Shown here: in pieces, positions 25,598 to 34,023 of the stretch
How positions within the stretch are numbered: the first letter of the stretch is position 1
Layout: every line of letters begins with the position of its first letter
NCBI RefSeq assembly: GCF_031157315.1
Contig: NZ_JAVIFU010000014.1
Coordinates: 1-64,000 of the forward strand
Direction of reading: 5' to 3'
Source of the DNA: Paenibacillus sp. LHD-38
GTDB taxonomy: Bacteria; Bacillota; Bacilli; Paenibacillales; Paenibacillaceae
DNA length: 64,000 bases
Made by a program: the position numbers and the translations under genes
Notes under the pieces: model-generated
Seen by the model: the letters and a program-made list of their open reading frames with translations, nothing else
Databases searched by the model: none
What the model was told of the DNA's origin: nothing

Positions 25598-27814
25598 ATG
25601 AAACTTATTTTCCGCTATTTAAAACCGTTTGCGCTATCGCTTGCGGCCTGCATCCTATTTCTATTCATTCAAGTATCGAGCGATTTGGGGCTTCCCAAAC
25701 TGATGAGCGATATGGTCGACACCGGCATTCAAGCCGGGGGGATTGAGGGGGGAGCGCCTACTGCGATTAGCGATGACGGGATGGAGCTGCTGAAGACTTT
25801 CGCGGGCGAACAGGACGCAACTGTGCTCGATGCGGGCTACGCTTTGATTCATGCTGGAACAGATGAAGATACCTCGGAACGGTACCCGATATCCGCAACG
25901 AAGGATATTTATAGGCTAGTCGGCGATCCGATCAAGGGGGTTGGCGATGCTTATACTCGCGCGGTCTATGCGTTAGTCCTTTCTTTGCAAAACATGCCAG
26001 AAGGCGAGTCGGCGAATGCCGAAACTGCGAAAGAGAGGACCGCGAACCTAGAGTTGGAGCCGCTGTACACCATGTCGCCGCTGTTTAAGGAGCGCCATTC
26101 AGCCAGCGAGCTTGACGCCTATATCTCGTCTGCTGCGGAGGATGAATCCATGGCAGGCTCGCAAGTCGCGGTGATGTTTACTCGCCTATTCTACGAAGAG
26201 CTTGGCGTCGACCTGAAGCAGCTTCAGCGCGAATCCATTATCGGAACGGGACTGAAAATGATCGGGGTTGCGCTGCTCGGCGGTTTCTCGGCAATCGTCG
26301 TGGGATGGTTCTCCTCCAAGATTGGCACGTCCGTCGCCATGCGGATGCGCCGCGACATCTTCGAGAAGGTTGGCCGTTTCTCGAGCGCGGAGTACGACAG
26401 CTTCTCGACAGCCTCGCTCATTACCCGGAATACAAACGACGTGCAGCAGATCCAGCAGCTGATCATGATGGGACTGCGACTCATGTTACTCGCGCCGATC
26501 ATGGGCATCGGCGGCGTAATCCTTGCCATACGCAGTAGCGTGTCGATGAGCTGGATCATCGCGGTAGCGGTCATCTCCATCGTCGGCATGATTCTCGTTT
26601 TGTTCTCCTTGTCCGTGCCGAAATTCAAGACGCTGCAAACGCTGATCGACAAGCTGAATCTGGTCAGCCGGGAAAGCTTATCCGGGATGATGGTCATCCG
26701 GTCGTTCGGGAACGAGCGTTATGAAGAGACTCGGTTCGAGCAGGCTAACGACAACTTAAGACAGACGAATCGGTTCGTTCAGCGAACGATGGCTTTCATG
26801 CTTCCTGCGATGACATTGGTCATGAATCTGGTTATGCTGCTTATCATTTGGGTCGGGGCGAAGTCAATTGCGGAGTCCGAGCTGCAGATCGGCAATATGA
26901 TGGCGTTTATGCAGTATGCCATGCAGATCATCGTGTCGTTCCTGTTCCTGTCGATGATGTTTATGATGGTCCCCCGAGCAGTTGCTTCCGCCGAGCGGAT
27001 TCAGGAAGTGTTGGGAACGGAGCTGTCCGTCCGCGATCCCGAAGAACCGAGGACGCTAACATATAATGAAGGGATAACACTTGCATTCAAAGGCGTTTCC
27101 TTCAGCTATCGGGATGCTGAGAAGCCCGTACTGGAAGACGTTAGCTTCACGGCAAAGCCAGGCGAGACGACGGCCTTCATCGGAACGACGGGATCCGGGA
27201 AATCGACGCTTGTGAGCCTCGTTCCCCGCTTTCACGACGTGACGGCAGGACAAATTACGATGAACGGCATCGAAATTCGGTCCATCTCGCAGAATGAGCT
27301 GCGCGAAAGCATCGGTTACGTGCCGCAGAAGGGTATGCTGTTCTCGGGGGATATTGCTTCCAATGTTCGGTACGGCAAGGAGTCAGCCGATATATCCGAA
27401 GTCGGAGAAGCGTTGGAAGTCGCCCAGGCGAAAGGCTTCGTCGAAAAGCTTGAGCAGGGGATCGCGACTCCGATCGCACAGGGAGGGACGAACGTGAGCG
27501 GAGGACAGCGACAGCGTCTGGCCATCGCCCGTGCCCTCATCAAGAAGGCGCCGATCTACATTTTCGATGATAGCTTCTCGGCATTGGATCTGAATACGGA
27601 TGCGGCGCTTAGAAGGGCGCTGAAGTCCTTCACGGCGAACGCTACCGTCTTGGTCGTGGCGCAGCGCGTGAGCACGATCAAGAACGCGGAGCAGATTATC
27701 GTTCTGGATAAGGGACATATAATCGGTATAGGTACACATCAGGAACTGCTGGAGAGCTGCGCGGGGTATCGGGAAATTGCGGAGTCGCAGCTTTCGAAGG
27801 AGGAGTTGGCATGA
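25598..27814 (+). CDS. ABC exporter half-transporter with extra external domain, degenerate-site subunit (cassette 2)
   Basis: The ATG at 25598 is chosen because AAGGAG lies 7 nt upstream; GTG 25559 has none. The 738-residue protein is about 150 residues longer than its counterpart at 16713. The extra part lies between the first and second membrane segments (residues about 48-215), so it faces outside; it is acidic and has no motif I recognise. The ATPase domain has GTTGSGKST, VSGGQRQRLAIARA, IFDDSFSALD (Asp for the catalytic Glu) and VAQRVSTIK (Gln for His), marking the non-hydrolysing half of a heterodimer. Large external domains in BmrC-like subunits are known. Confidence 0.9.
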   Translation: MKLIFRYLKPFALSLAACILFLFIQVSSDLGLPKLMSDMVDTGIQAGGIEGGAPTAISDDGMELLKTFAGEQDATVLDAGYALIHAGTDEDTSERYPISATKDIYRLVGDPIKGVGDAYTRAVYALVLSLQNMPEGESANAETAKERTANLELEPLYTMSPLFKERHSASELDAYISSAAEDESMAGSQVAVMFTRLFYEELGVDLKQLQRESIIGTGLKMIGVALLGGFSAIVVGWFSSKIGTSVAMRMRRDIFEKVGRFSSAEYDSFSTASLITRNTNDVQQIQQLIMMGLRLMLLAPIMGIGGVILAIRSSVSMSWIIAVAVISIVGMILVLFSLSVPKFKTLQTLIDKLNLVSRESLSGMMVIRSFGNERYEETRFEQANDNLRQTNRFVQRTMAFMLPAMTLVMNLVMLLIIWVGAKSIAESELQIGNMMAFMQYAMQIIVSFLFLSMMFMMVPRAVASAERIQEVLGTELSVRDPEEPRTLTYNEGITLAFKGVSFSYRDAEKPVLEDVSFTAKPGETTAFIGTTGSGKSTLVSLVPRFHDVTAGQITMNGIEIRSISQNELRESIGYVPQKGMLFSGDIASNVRYGKESADISEVGEALEVAQAKGFVEKLEQGIATPIAQGGTNVSGGQRQRLAIARALIKKAPIYIFDDSFSALDLNTDAALRRALKSFTANATVLVVAQRVSTIKNAEQIIVLDKGHIIGIGTHQELLESCAGYREIAESQLSKEELA

Positions 27815-29628
27815 GGAATTCCGAGAGCAAGGCGAAGGATTTCAAAGGCGGGATGAAGACGCTATTGTCTTATCTGACGCCATTCCGATGGAGGCTGGTA
27901 GTGGTCGCTTTCCTTGCCGTGGGAGCTACCATATTCGGCATCGTAGGGCCCAAGATCATGGCAATGGCGACTGACGAGCTAGTGGCGGGCATCTCCCGCA
28001 TGATGAAAGGCGAATCGGCAGCGATCGACTTCGACTTTATCGGTATAATCGTTCTTTCGTTAACGGCACTCTATTTGTTAGGAGCATTTTTTAGTTATAT
28101 GCAAGGCCATGTAATGGCGGACCTCGCGACGAAGATTTCGTACAATCTCCGGAATGCCGTCATGGGCAAAATCAATCGGCTGCCGCTCAGCTATTTCCAT
28201 CGGAACAGTCAGGGTGATGTTTTGTCCCGGATGACAAACGATGTCGATACGCTGGAACAGTCTCTTAGCCAAAGCATTACGCAGCTGCTCGGTTCTTTGG
28301 CCATGGTCATCGGCGTTACGGCGATGATGCTGACAATCAGCTGGCAGCTCACGTTGATCGCCATCGTGATGGTGCCCGTCTCGATGATGTTCGTCATCGG
28401 TATGGTGAAGGCGTCGCAGAAGCATTTCCGCCATCAACAGCAGTATCTCGGCCGCATGAACGGTCATGTGGAGGAAATCTACGGCGGTCACGTCGTTATG
28501 AAAGCATTCAACGGCGAGAAGAAAGCCATTCGGCAATTCGACGCTGAGAATGAAAAGCTCGCCGAAAGTGCGAGGAAAGCCGAATTTTACTCCGGGTTAA
28601 TGATGCCGATTATGATGTTCGTAGGCAATCTTGGCTTTGTCGTCATTAGCATTGTAGGGGCGACGATGGCGGCGCAAGGAAGGGTTAGCATCGGCGATAT
28701 TCAAGCGTTTATCCAATATGTTCGGAACTTTACCCAGCCTATCACGCAGATCGCGAACTTGTCGAGTCAGTTTCAGCGTATGATAGCTGCGTCGGAGCGG
28801 GTGTTCGAGTTCCTGGGCGAAAAGGAGGAGGAGAAGGAGAGAGAGGTTGTCACGTTAGCAGATCAAGCGGGCATCCGTGGGCATATCCGTTTCGAGCACG
28901 TGAAGTTCGGCTACGAGGCGGGCAAGCCGATTATCAAAGACTTCTCCTTGGATGTGTTGCCAGGTCACCGCGTCGCGATCGTCGGTCCGACGGGCGCCGG
29001 CAAAACGACGATCGTCAAGCTGCTGATGCGCTTCCACGACCTTGACGGAGGAGCTATATTCATAGACGGCCATGACATTACGTCGTTCGAACGGCACGAT
29101 ATTCGAGCGAAGTTCGGCATGGTTCTGCAGGATACGTGGCTGTTTAACGGCTCCATTATGGACAATATCCGATACGGCAGCCTGAGTGCGACGGACAAAC
29201 AGGTTGTTGAGGCGGCGAAGGAGGTGCAGGTCGATCATTTCGTCCGTACGCTGCCCGAAGGCTACCGGATGGAATTGAACGAGGAGACGAGCAACGTATC
29301 GCAGGGGCAGAAGCAATTGCTGACTATCGCGAGGGCGATTCTCGCCGACCCGCGAGTGCTTATTCTGGACGAAGCGACCAGCTCCGTCGATACTCGGACG
29401 GAGCTTCTAATCCAGAAAGCAATGGATAAGCTGATGGAAGGGCGAACCAGCTTTATTATCGCACATCGGCTGTCCACGATTAGGAACGCGGATCTCATTC
29501 TGTGCATGAACGAAGGAGATATCGTCGAGCAAGGCTCGCACGAGGTATTGATGCGGAGAGGCGGGTTCTACGCGAACCTCTATAACAGCCAGTTCGAGAA
29601 TGCGGATGCCGAGGTGGCAGTAGGTTAA
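27811..29628 (+). CDS. ABC exporter half-transporter, catalytic subunit (cassette 2)
   Basis: The 605-residue partner starts 4 bp inside the previous gene, behind AAGGAGG. It has six membrane segments and an ATPase with GPTGAGKTT, the altered signature VSQGQKQLLTIARA, LILDEATSSVD with the catalytic Glu, and IAHRLST. It pairs with the 25598 product in the same asymmetric way as cassette 1. Similarity to the 18469 product runs the whole length (for example YFHRNSQGDVLSRMTNDVDT against YFDSTSNGDVLSRVTNDIDT), so the two cassettes are paralogues. A long hairpin terminator follows. Confidence 0.92.
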   Translation: MRNSESKAKDFKGGMKTLLSYLTPFRWRLVVVAFLAVGATIFGIVGPKIMAMATDELVAGISRMMKGESAAIDFDFIGIIVLSLTALYLLGAFFSYMQGHVMADLATKISYNLRNAVMGKINRLPLSYFHRNSQGDVLSRMTNDVDTLEQSLSQSITQLLGSLAMVIGVTAMMLTISWQLTLIAIVMVPVSMMFVIGMVKASQKHFRHQQQYLGRMNGHVEEIYGGHVVMKAFNGEKKAIRQFDAENEKLAESARKAEFYSGLMMPIMMFVGNLGFVVISIVGATMAAQGRVSIGDIQAFIQYVRNFTQPITQIANLSSQFQRMIAASERVFEFLGEKEEEKEREVVTLADQAGIRGHIRFEHVKFGYEAGKPIIKDFSLDVLPGHRVAIVGPTGAGKTTIVKLLMRFHDLDGGAIFIDGHDITSFERHDIRAKFGMVLQDTWLFNGSIMDNIRYGSLSATDKQVVEAAKEVQVDHFVRTLPEGYRMELNEETSNVSQGQKQLLTIARAILADPRVLILDEATSSVDTRTELLIQKAMDKLMEGRTSFIIAHRLSTIRNADLILCMNEGDIVEQGSHEVLMRRGGFYANLYNSQFENADAEVAVG

Positions 29629-29651
29629 CGGTTCCGCTGGGGGAGTTTGAG

Positions 29652-29705
29652 GGAATGCAGACGCCGGTTGGCATTCAACCGGCGTCTGCATTCCCGGCTT
29701 TTTTG
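29652..29705 (+). terminator. Long hairpin terminator after ABC cassette 2
   Basis: A near-perfect 18-19 bp stem, GAATGCAGACGCCGGTTG with its complement, 4-nt loop, then CCCGGC and T6. Confidence 0.85.
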
Positions 29706-29800
29706 AACATGTCTAAAACAAAGATGTAAATCTCGGCCCTTTTCGAGCAACGATTTTTAGTGAATCTGTTTATTTCAGGCGTAGATTGAGGTTTATGCCG

Positions 29801-29829
29801 TTGACTACATTTGATAGAAAATATAGATT
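29801..29829 (+). promoter_or_regulatory. SigA-type promoter of the carboxylesterase
   Basis: TTGACT (29801-29806) and TAGATT (29824-29829) are separated by 17 bp, a near-consensus vegetative promoter 58 bp before the start codon. Confidence 0.55.
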
Positions 29830-29839
29830 AGGGGTATAA

Positions 29840-29858
29840 CGAAGTCAACAAATGTTGA
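29840..29858. promoter_or_regulatory. Operator candidate TCAACA-N2-TGTTGA shared with the 42.5-44 kb locus
   Basis: CGAAGTCAACAA followed by ATGTTGA forms the inverted repeat TCAACA-AA-TGTTGA (29845-29858), just downstream of the promoter. The same 12-mer CGAAGTCAACAA, again followed by a TGTT arm, lies in front of the alpha/beta hydrolase gene (43458-43469, minus strand), beside a TetR gene. Confidence 0.55.
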
Positions 29859-29886
29859 TTTCGATTACTTTCTTGGGAGGTTTAAC

Positions 29887-31386
29887 ATGAATCTGATCAT
29901 TCAAACGACAACGGGTCAAGTAAAAGGAGTTGAAACTGAGGGCATACACGCCTGGTACGGCATACCGTTTGCGGCGCCCCCTGTAGGCGATCTGCGTTTC
30001 AAGCGGGCGCAACCAGCCGATTCATGGGAAGGAGTAATGGACTGCACGACTTATGGCAATGATCCCATTCAGTTTGTCGGTCAGCGCGAGAAGGAAAACG
30101 AGGACTGCCTGAATCTGAACGTATGGGCTCCCAAAGACGCCAAGAAGCTGCCCGTTCTGGTATGGATATACGGCGGAGGTTTTCATTTCGGCTACAATAG
30201 CGATTTAAGCTACGATGGAGCGCGAATGGCGGCAAGCGGCGGAGTTGTTCGCGTCAATATCAACTTCCGCTTAGGGCCGCTCGGATATTACGATTTCAAT
30301 CAATACGATAACGAGTTATTCGATACGAACTGCGGCTTATCCGATCAGATAGCGGCTTTGAAGTGGGTGAAGGAGAACATCGAAGCATTCGGTGGAGATC
30401 CGGACAACATCACCATCGCGGGCGAAAGCGGTGGTGGCTGTGCCGTGTTTAATTTATTCGCGAGCCCTGCGGCTAAGGGATTGTACCATAAGGCGATCGC
30501 ACAAAGTGCCCTTCCGCGCGCCAGCGGCGGCAGATCGTTCACGAAGATTAGCATTCCTCTATTCCTGAAGCAGCTCGGCGTGCAGCCCGATGACATATCG
30601 AAGCTTAAAACGATGGATATCGCCAAAATCAGGGAAGCGGGAGCAGCCTACTACAACGAGTTTACGAAAGTGTACAGCGGAATGTTTATGCCGGGTCCAT
30701 TCTTCGGCGACGATCTACTCCCCGAACGTCATTGGACGGCGTTAAAGAACGGCAGCGCGGACGGGGTCCCTGTTATAATCGGATATACCCGCGATGAAGG
30801 CGACACGTTTGTTGCAGATTCCGAATTTACCAAAGCTTGGTTCTCGTCATGGAATGATGTAGAAACCATGTTGAGAAACAATGGGAAGGAACACTATTTC
30901 CCCGAGCTGAAAGCGGCCTACGAATGTTTTGAATCGAATCAGAAAGGTCTAAGTGAATTCGTGAAAGATTATCTGTTCGCCATGGATGCGCATCGTTGCG
31001 CGGACGAGCAGGCGATGCACGGCAAAGTATGGATGTACCGCTTCGACTTCGTGCCGGTCGCTTACAAGCATATGAATATGGGCGCGGTTCATGCGGTTGA
31101 AGTCCCTTTCTCTCTGAATACGACTGATCGGGGCCATTTCTCCTATGCACTGAGAGGTACGCCACAGGAGCAGTTGGATGCCGTACGCAACCATATGAAT
31201 GAGGTATGGTTCAACTTCATGAAGACGGGCAATCCGAGCGGCAGTGACGTGGAATGGACGCAATACGAGAGCGAAACCAGTATGCTGCATCTTTTTGATT
31301 TGCAGCCTTCGAATCAGTCGATCCGAATCGATGATAAGGTTATCGCAGTTTGGGAGAAGATCGGGTTATTGTACGACATAGAATAG
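29887..31386 (+). CDS. Type-B carboxylesterase (para-nitrobenzyl esterase-like)
   Basis: The 499-residue protein has the type-B esterase layout: GIPFAAPPVGDLRF near the start, EDCLNLNVWAP, the oxyanion segment WIYGGGFHFG, and the nucleophile elbow ITIAGESGGGCAV (GESGG, where most relatives have GESAG). The catalytic His is probably in GAVHAVEVPF. There is no signal peptide, so it acts in the cytoplasm on esters such as acylated sugars or drugs. It is a single gene with its own promoter and terminator-like hairpin. Its leader shares an operator-like sequence with the alpha/beta hydrolase at 42517, suggesting joint control of two esterases. Confidence 0.9.
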   Translation: MNLIIQTTTGQVKGVETEGIHAWYGIPFAAPPVGDLRFKRAQPADSWEGVMDCTTYGNDPIQFVGQREKENEDCLNLNVWAPKDAKKLPVLVWIYGGGFHFGYNSDLSYDGARMAASGGVVRVNINFRLGPLGYYDFNQYDNELFDTNCGLSDQIAALKWVKENIEAFGGDPDNITIAGESGGGCAVFNLFASPAAKGLYHKAIAQSALPRASGGRSFTKISIPLFLKQLGVQPDDISKLKTMDIAKIREAGAAYYNEFTKVYSGMFMPGPFFGDDLLPERHWTALKNGSADGVPVIIGYTRDEGDTFVADSEFTKAWFSSWNDVETMLRNNGKEHYFPELKAAYECFESNQKGLSEFVKDYLFAMDAHRCADEQAMHGKVWMYRFDFVPVAYKHMNMGAVHAVEVPFSLNTTDRGHFSYALRGTPQEQLDAVRNHMNEVWFNFMKTGNPSGSDVEWTQYESETSMLHLFDLQPSNQSIRIDDKVIAVWEKIGLLYDIE

Positions 31387-31438
31387 TCGGAAATTGCAGG
31401 GTCTAATTGAATCCGGCTTTTAATAATGAATTAAATTA

Positions 31439-31469
31439 GCCGCATTGAACCTTCAGGTTCGAATGCGGC
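31439..31469. terminator. Hairpin between convergent genes
   Basis: GCCGCATT and AATGCGGC with an inner AACC/GGTT stem. There is no T tract on either side, so it is a weak or bidirectional stop between the esterase and the minus-strand glycosidase. Confidence 0.4.
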
Positions 31470-31494
31470 CATTGTCGTCTAAGGGGATGGAGGA

Positions 31495-33570
31495 TCACAG
31501 CATTTTGTTCAATCCTTCGTACCGTACTATCCAAGTACCGTCTTGAGGAAAACCAGGAGCAACCGCATCAGGACTTCCCATCCATCCGCCGGCCATCATG
31601 GCGACCGCCGTCAATAAGCCGCCGTTGCCGGGCAGATAAATCGGCAGTCTGTTGGTCTGATAATTGTGGCCGTTCGGCAGATAGATATTCTTAACCGCGT
31701 CCATCATGAGAAGATCAACAGCTAATCCGCCTTCTCCAAGTCGTGCGGCTGTCATGGCCATCATGGGATAGTCCCAGCCCCAGGTCGTCTCCCAATTCCA
31801 AATACGAATGACTTCGTACAGTGTCCGTCGCATCGTAACCGGATCCGTAGTCATCCCGGGCAATATGCCTAATGAGGCGAGCATGGTCGGGTGATCGTTT
31901 ACGCCAACCAGGCCGCTGAATGTGTCAGGAACTGTCTCGGCAGCAACATAAAGCCCGTCGACTATAGGTAGAGGAGACAGATTTTTAAGTACATGATCCC
32001 ATATGTCCACTCGCGTTAAACCAAGCCGTTCTCTCCAACAGTTTGCCACGGACAAGCCGAAAGTCCAATAAGCAAGCTCGAAGGTTGGGTTCATAGTGAC
32101 CGAATGATCATAAAGTTCCTGTGCCGGAGCAACAGGCGGCCCTAAAACATAACGCATATTCACGTCATCCCATTCCGCGAAGGAGGCCATGAAATCCGCG
32201 CTCTGAAAAACGATGTCTGCATATCGTTTTAATGTTTCTTGATCGTTTCGTATGGAATACAGCAGTTCGGCGAAATAGATTGGATGGGGCTGCTGCCAAA
32301 TCAGAAACGGTTCGATATAACATGGGGATTGATTGCCCTCCGCTGCTATGCACTTTGGCCAGCGTGCACCTGTGTATCCTTGGGATTGCGCGGTATCCAT
32401 GGCTCTAGGGAGCATCTCTTGGTACCAACTCATATTATTCTCGAGTAATTCGGGACGATTCCAAAGCGCGAAATGCACAGAATGCCACCAATGCATCTCC
32501 AGATGAAACTTACCGGCCCAGCTATTCATCGTCAGTCCTGTTTCCTGCGGCGGAAGTGATCCGGAAGACTGCACCGCAGTCAAATATTGCGAAAGCACGA
32601 TTCGTCGCTCCAACTCATGGGCACGATGATCTGTGCTCCCGTCGAATTCTATGGCAGCGCCGCTGTTCCAAAAGTTATGCCAGAACTCCCGCGAGCATGA
32701 TATGACATGCTCGAAAAGTGGAAGTGGAGAAGTCGTTTCATCCCGAGAGTATCGAACAACAAGTTCTAGTTCATCCGTCGTTGGTGTAAGTACAAAAAAA
32801 TGAGGGTCATCAGTATCGTTCTCGAGCCTGCCGTTGGACCATTGCGCCGAGACAAAATACTCGTTCTGATCCAATGTTCTTCGGAATCTGATGGATCGAT
32901 CTGTTGACGCCTGAATTTCGGTCCGGTGTGCATTCGGGCGGTCCCAAACTGCGCCTGAACCGCCGAAGGCTTCACTCCCGTATGGAAATCGCAATACCAG
33001 TTTGAGATTGCCTTTCGACATAAGCCCGGACTTCACACGGATGGCAATTACATCTTCTTCAGGGTGGCAGCAAGTTATTACGGCAGCAGTTTCGCCAGTT
33101 AAAGAAAATTTGCTGGAGATGACGCCCGTCCAAAGATCCAGCAATTGATCGATATCCTGTAAGTTCTCCGGTAGAGCTGGTTCGCCAGAGGGAAGTGTAA
33201 GGAGAAATTTGACCGCTCCTAGATGCAGACGGTGATGATTAAAGCGCAACCATTTATATTCCTCGCTAGTATGGTTGTGCGGCATATAGGGATATCCCAC
33301 CGTTCTTCCGTTTAATGTCTTATAAAAGGTTTTGGGAAATTTTTCGGTGTCGTAGCCGATGGGATTGGGAGTGGTATGCCAACCCCAATTCGACAAATGC
33401 CCAAGAGCGACCCCGCCATTTTCATACAGCTCGGGAAAGGTTTGCAATCCTGTTGCGTCGACGGTGAAAGCGTAATTCCCGTTCCCCACTGTAAGAGAAG
33501 ATAAGGGGTCGAAGCCCTTGATCATGGGATTATGGCGACGCACGAGGGATTTTCTATTTATGGCTTTCAT
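31495..33570 (-). CDS. Six-hairpin (alpha/alpha)6 glycosidase-like protein
   Basis: The start at 33570 is supported by AAAGGA 8 nt upstream; the longer frame to 33645 would run into the promoter. The 691-residue cytosolic protein has a beta-sandwich N-terminal half (SLTVGNGNYAFTVDATGLQT) and a helical C-terminal half with NSWAGKFHLEMHWWHSVHFA, TGARWPKCIAAEGNQSPCYI and EVIRIWNWETTWGWDYPMMA. This order resembles clan GH-L and GH65/GH95-type enzymes. The exact family is not certain. It is transcribed divergently from the GH42 gene, and its promoter has the same 21-bp direct-repeat element as system 2, so it probably works on the same glycan. Confidence 0.7.
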   Translation of the reverse strand: MKAINRKSLVRRHNPMIKGFDPLSSLTVGNGNYAFTVDATGLQTFPELYENGGVALGHLSNWGWHTTPNPIGYDTEKFPKTFYKTLNGRTVGYPYMPHNHTSEEYKWLRFNHHRLHLGAVKFLLTLPSGEPALPENLQDIDQLLDLWTGVISSKFSLTGETAAVITCCHPEEDVIAIRVKSGLMSKGNLKLVLRFPYGSEAFGGSGAVWDRPNAHRTEIQASTDRSIRFRRTLDQNEYFVSAQWSNGRLENDTDDPHFFVLTPTTDELELVVRYSRDETTSPLPLFEHVISCSREFWHNFWNSGAAIEFDGSTDHRAHELERRIVLSQYLTAVQSSGSLPPQETGLTMNSWAGKFHLEMHWWHSVHFALWNRPELLENNMSWYQEMLPRAMDTAQSQGYTGARWPKCIAAEGNQSPCYIEPFLIWQQPHPIYFAELLYSIRNDQETLKRYADIVFQSADFMASFAEWDDVNMRYVLGPPVAPAQELYDHSVTMNPTFELAYWTFGLSVANCWRERLGLTRVDIWDHVLKNLSPLPIVDGLYVAAETVPDTFSGLVGVNDHPTMLASLGILPGMTTDPVTMRRTLYEVIRIWNWETTWGWDYPMMAMTAARLGEGGLAVDLLMMDAVKNIYLPNGHNYQTNRLPIYLPGNGGLLTAVAMMAGGWMGSPDAVAPGFPQDGTWIVRYEGLNKML

Positions 33571-33641
33571 ATATTTCATCCTTTCAAATTCCAGCATAGA
33601 TTTGCATCTGATTACAAGTAATATACGACGGTGAAAGGTGT

Positions 33642-33682
33642 CCATAAAGAGGGGTTTTTAAGTTTCCACTGGGTCATTTTTT
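33642..33682 (-). promoter_or_regulatory. 21-bp direct-repeat element, copy A (six-hairpin glycosidase)
   Basis: On the minus strand the element begins AAAAAATGACCCAGT and continues to CCTCTTTATGG; the two CC(C/T) cores are 21 bp apart. A possible -10 TATATT lies at 33625-33620. The same layout occurs at 33723 and 36071 on the plus strand. Confidence 0.6.
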
Positions 33683-33722
33683 AGTTTTTTACTCCAACGG
33701 ATTCTTAACATGGAATGCTCCG

Positions 33723-33760
33723 AAAAATGACCTAGTAAATCCTTAAATTTGCCTGTTTAA
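33723..33760 (+). promoter_or_regulatory. 21-bp direct-repeat element, copy B (GH42 gene)
   Basis: AAAAATGACCTAGT, then CCTTAAATT, then TGCCTGTTTAA. The CCT cores (33731 and 33752) are 21 bp apart, as in AraC-type direct repeats. The region from here to 34005 shows no gene. Confidence 0.6.
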
Positions 33761-34023
33761 GAGATAAAGAGGCTAGGCTATCGTTAAATGATATTCACAT
33801 AAATAGGGGAGGGAGTATAGAATGCTGACATTCTAAATAGCACCATTCATCGGCGGCTAGTTGAGAAGCAGCAACCTTTTTTCCGTAGGCCATATTTCTT
33901 CGGTAAAAAGATGTAAGTCTGATCACAGCATGCCTAATTATTGAATTGCAGCTGGTAGGTTCGGGAGGTTTTTTGATTTTATTTTCTTGGATTGAAATCA
34001 AATAAATGACGAGGTGCTTAGAT

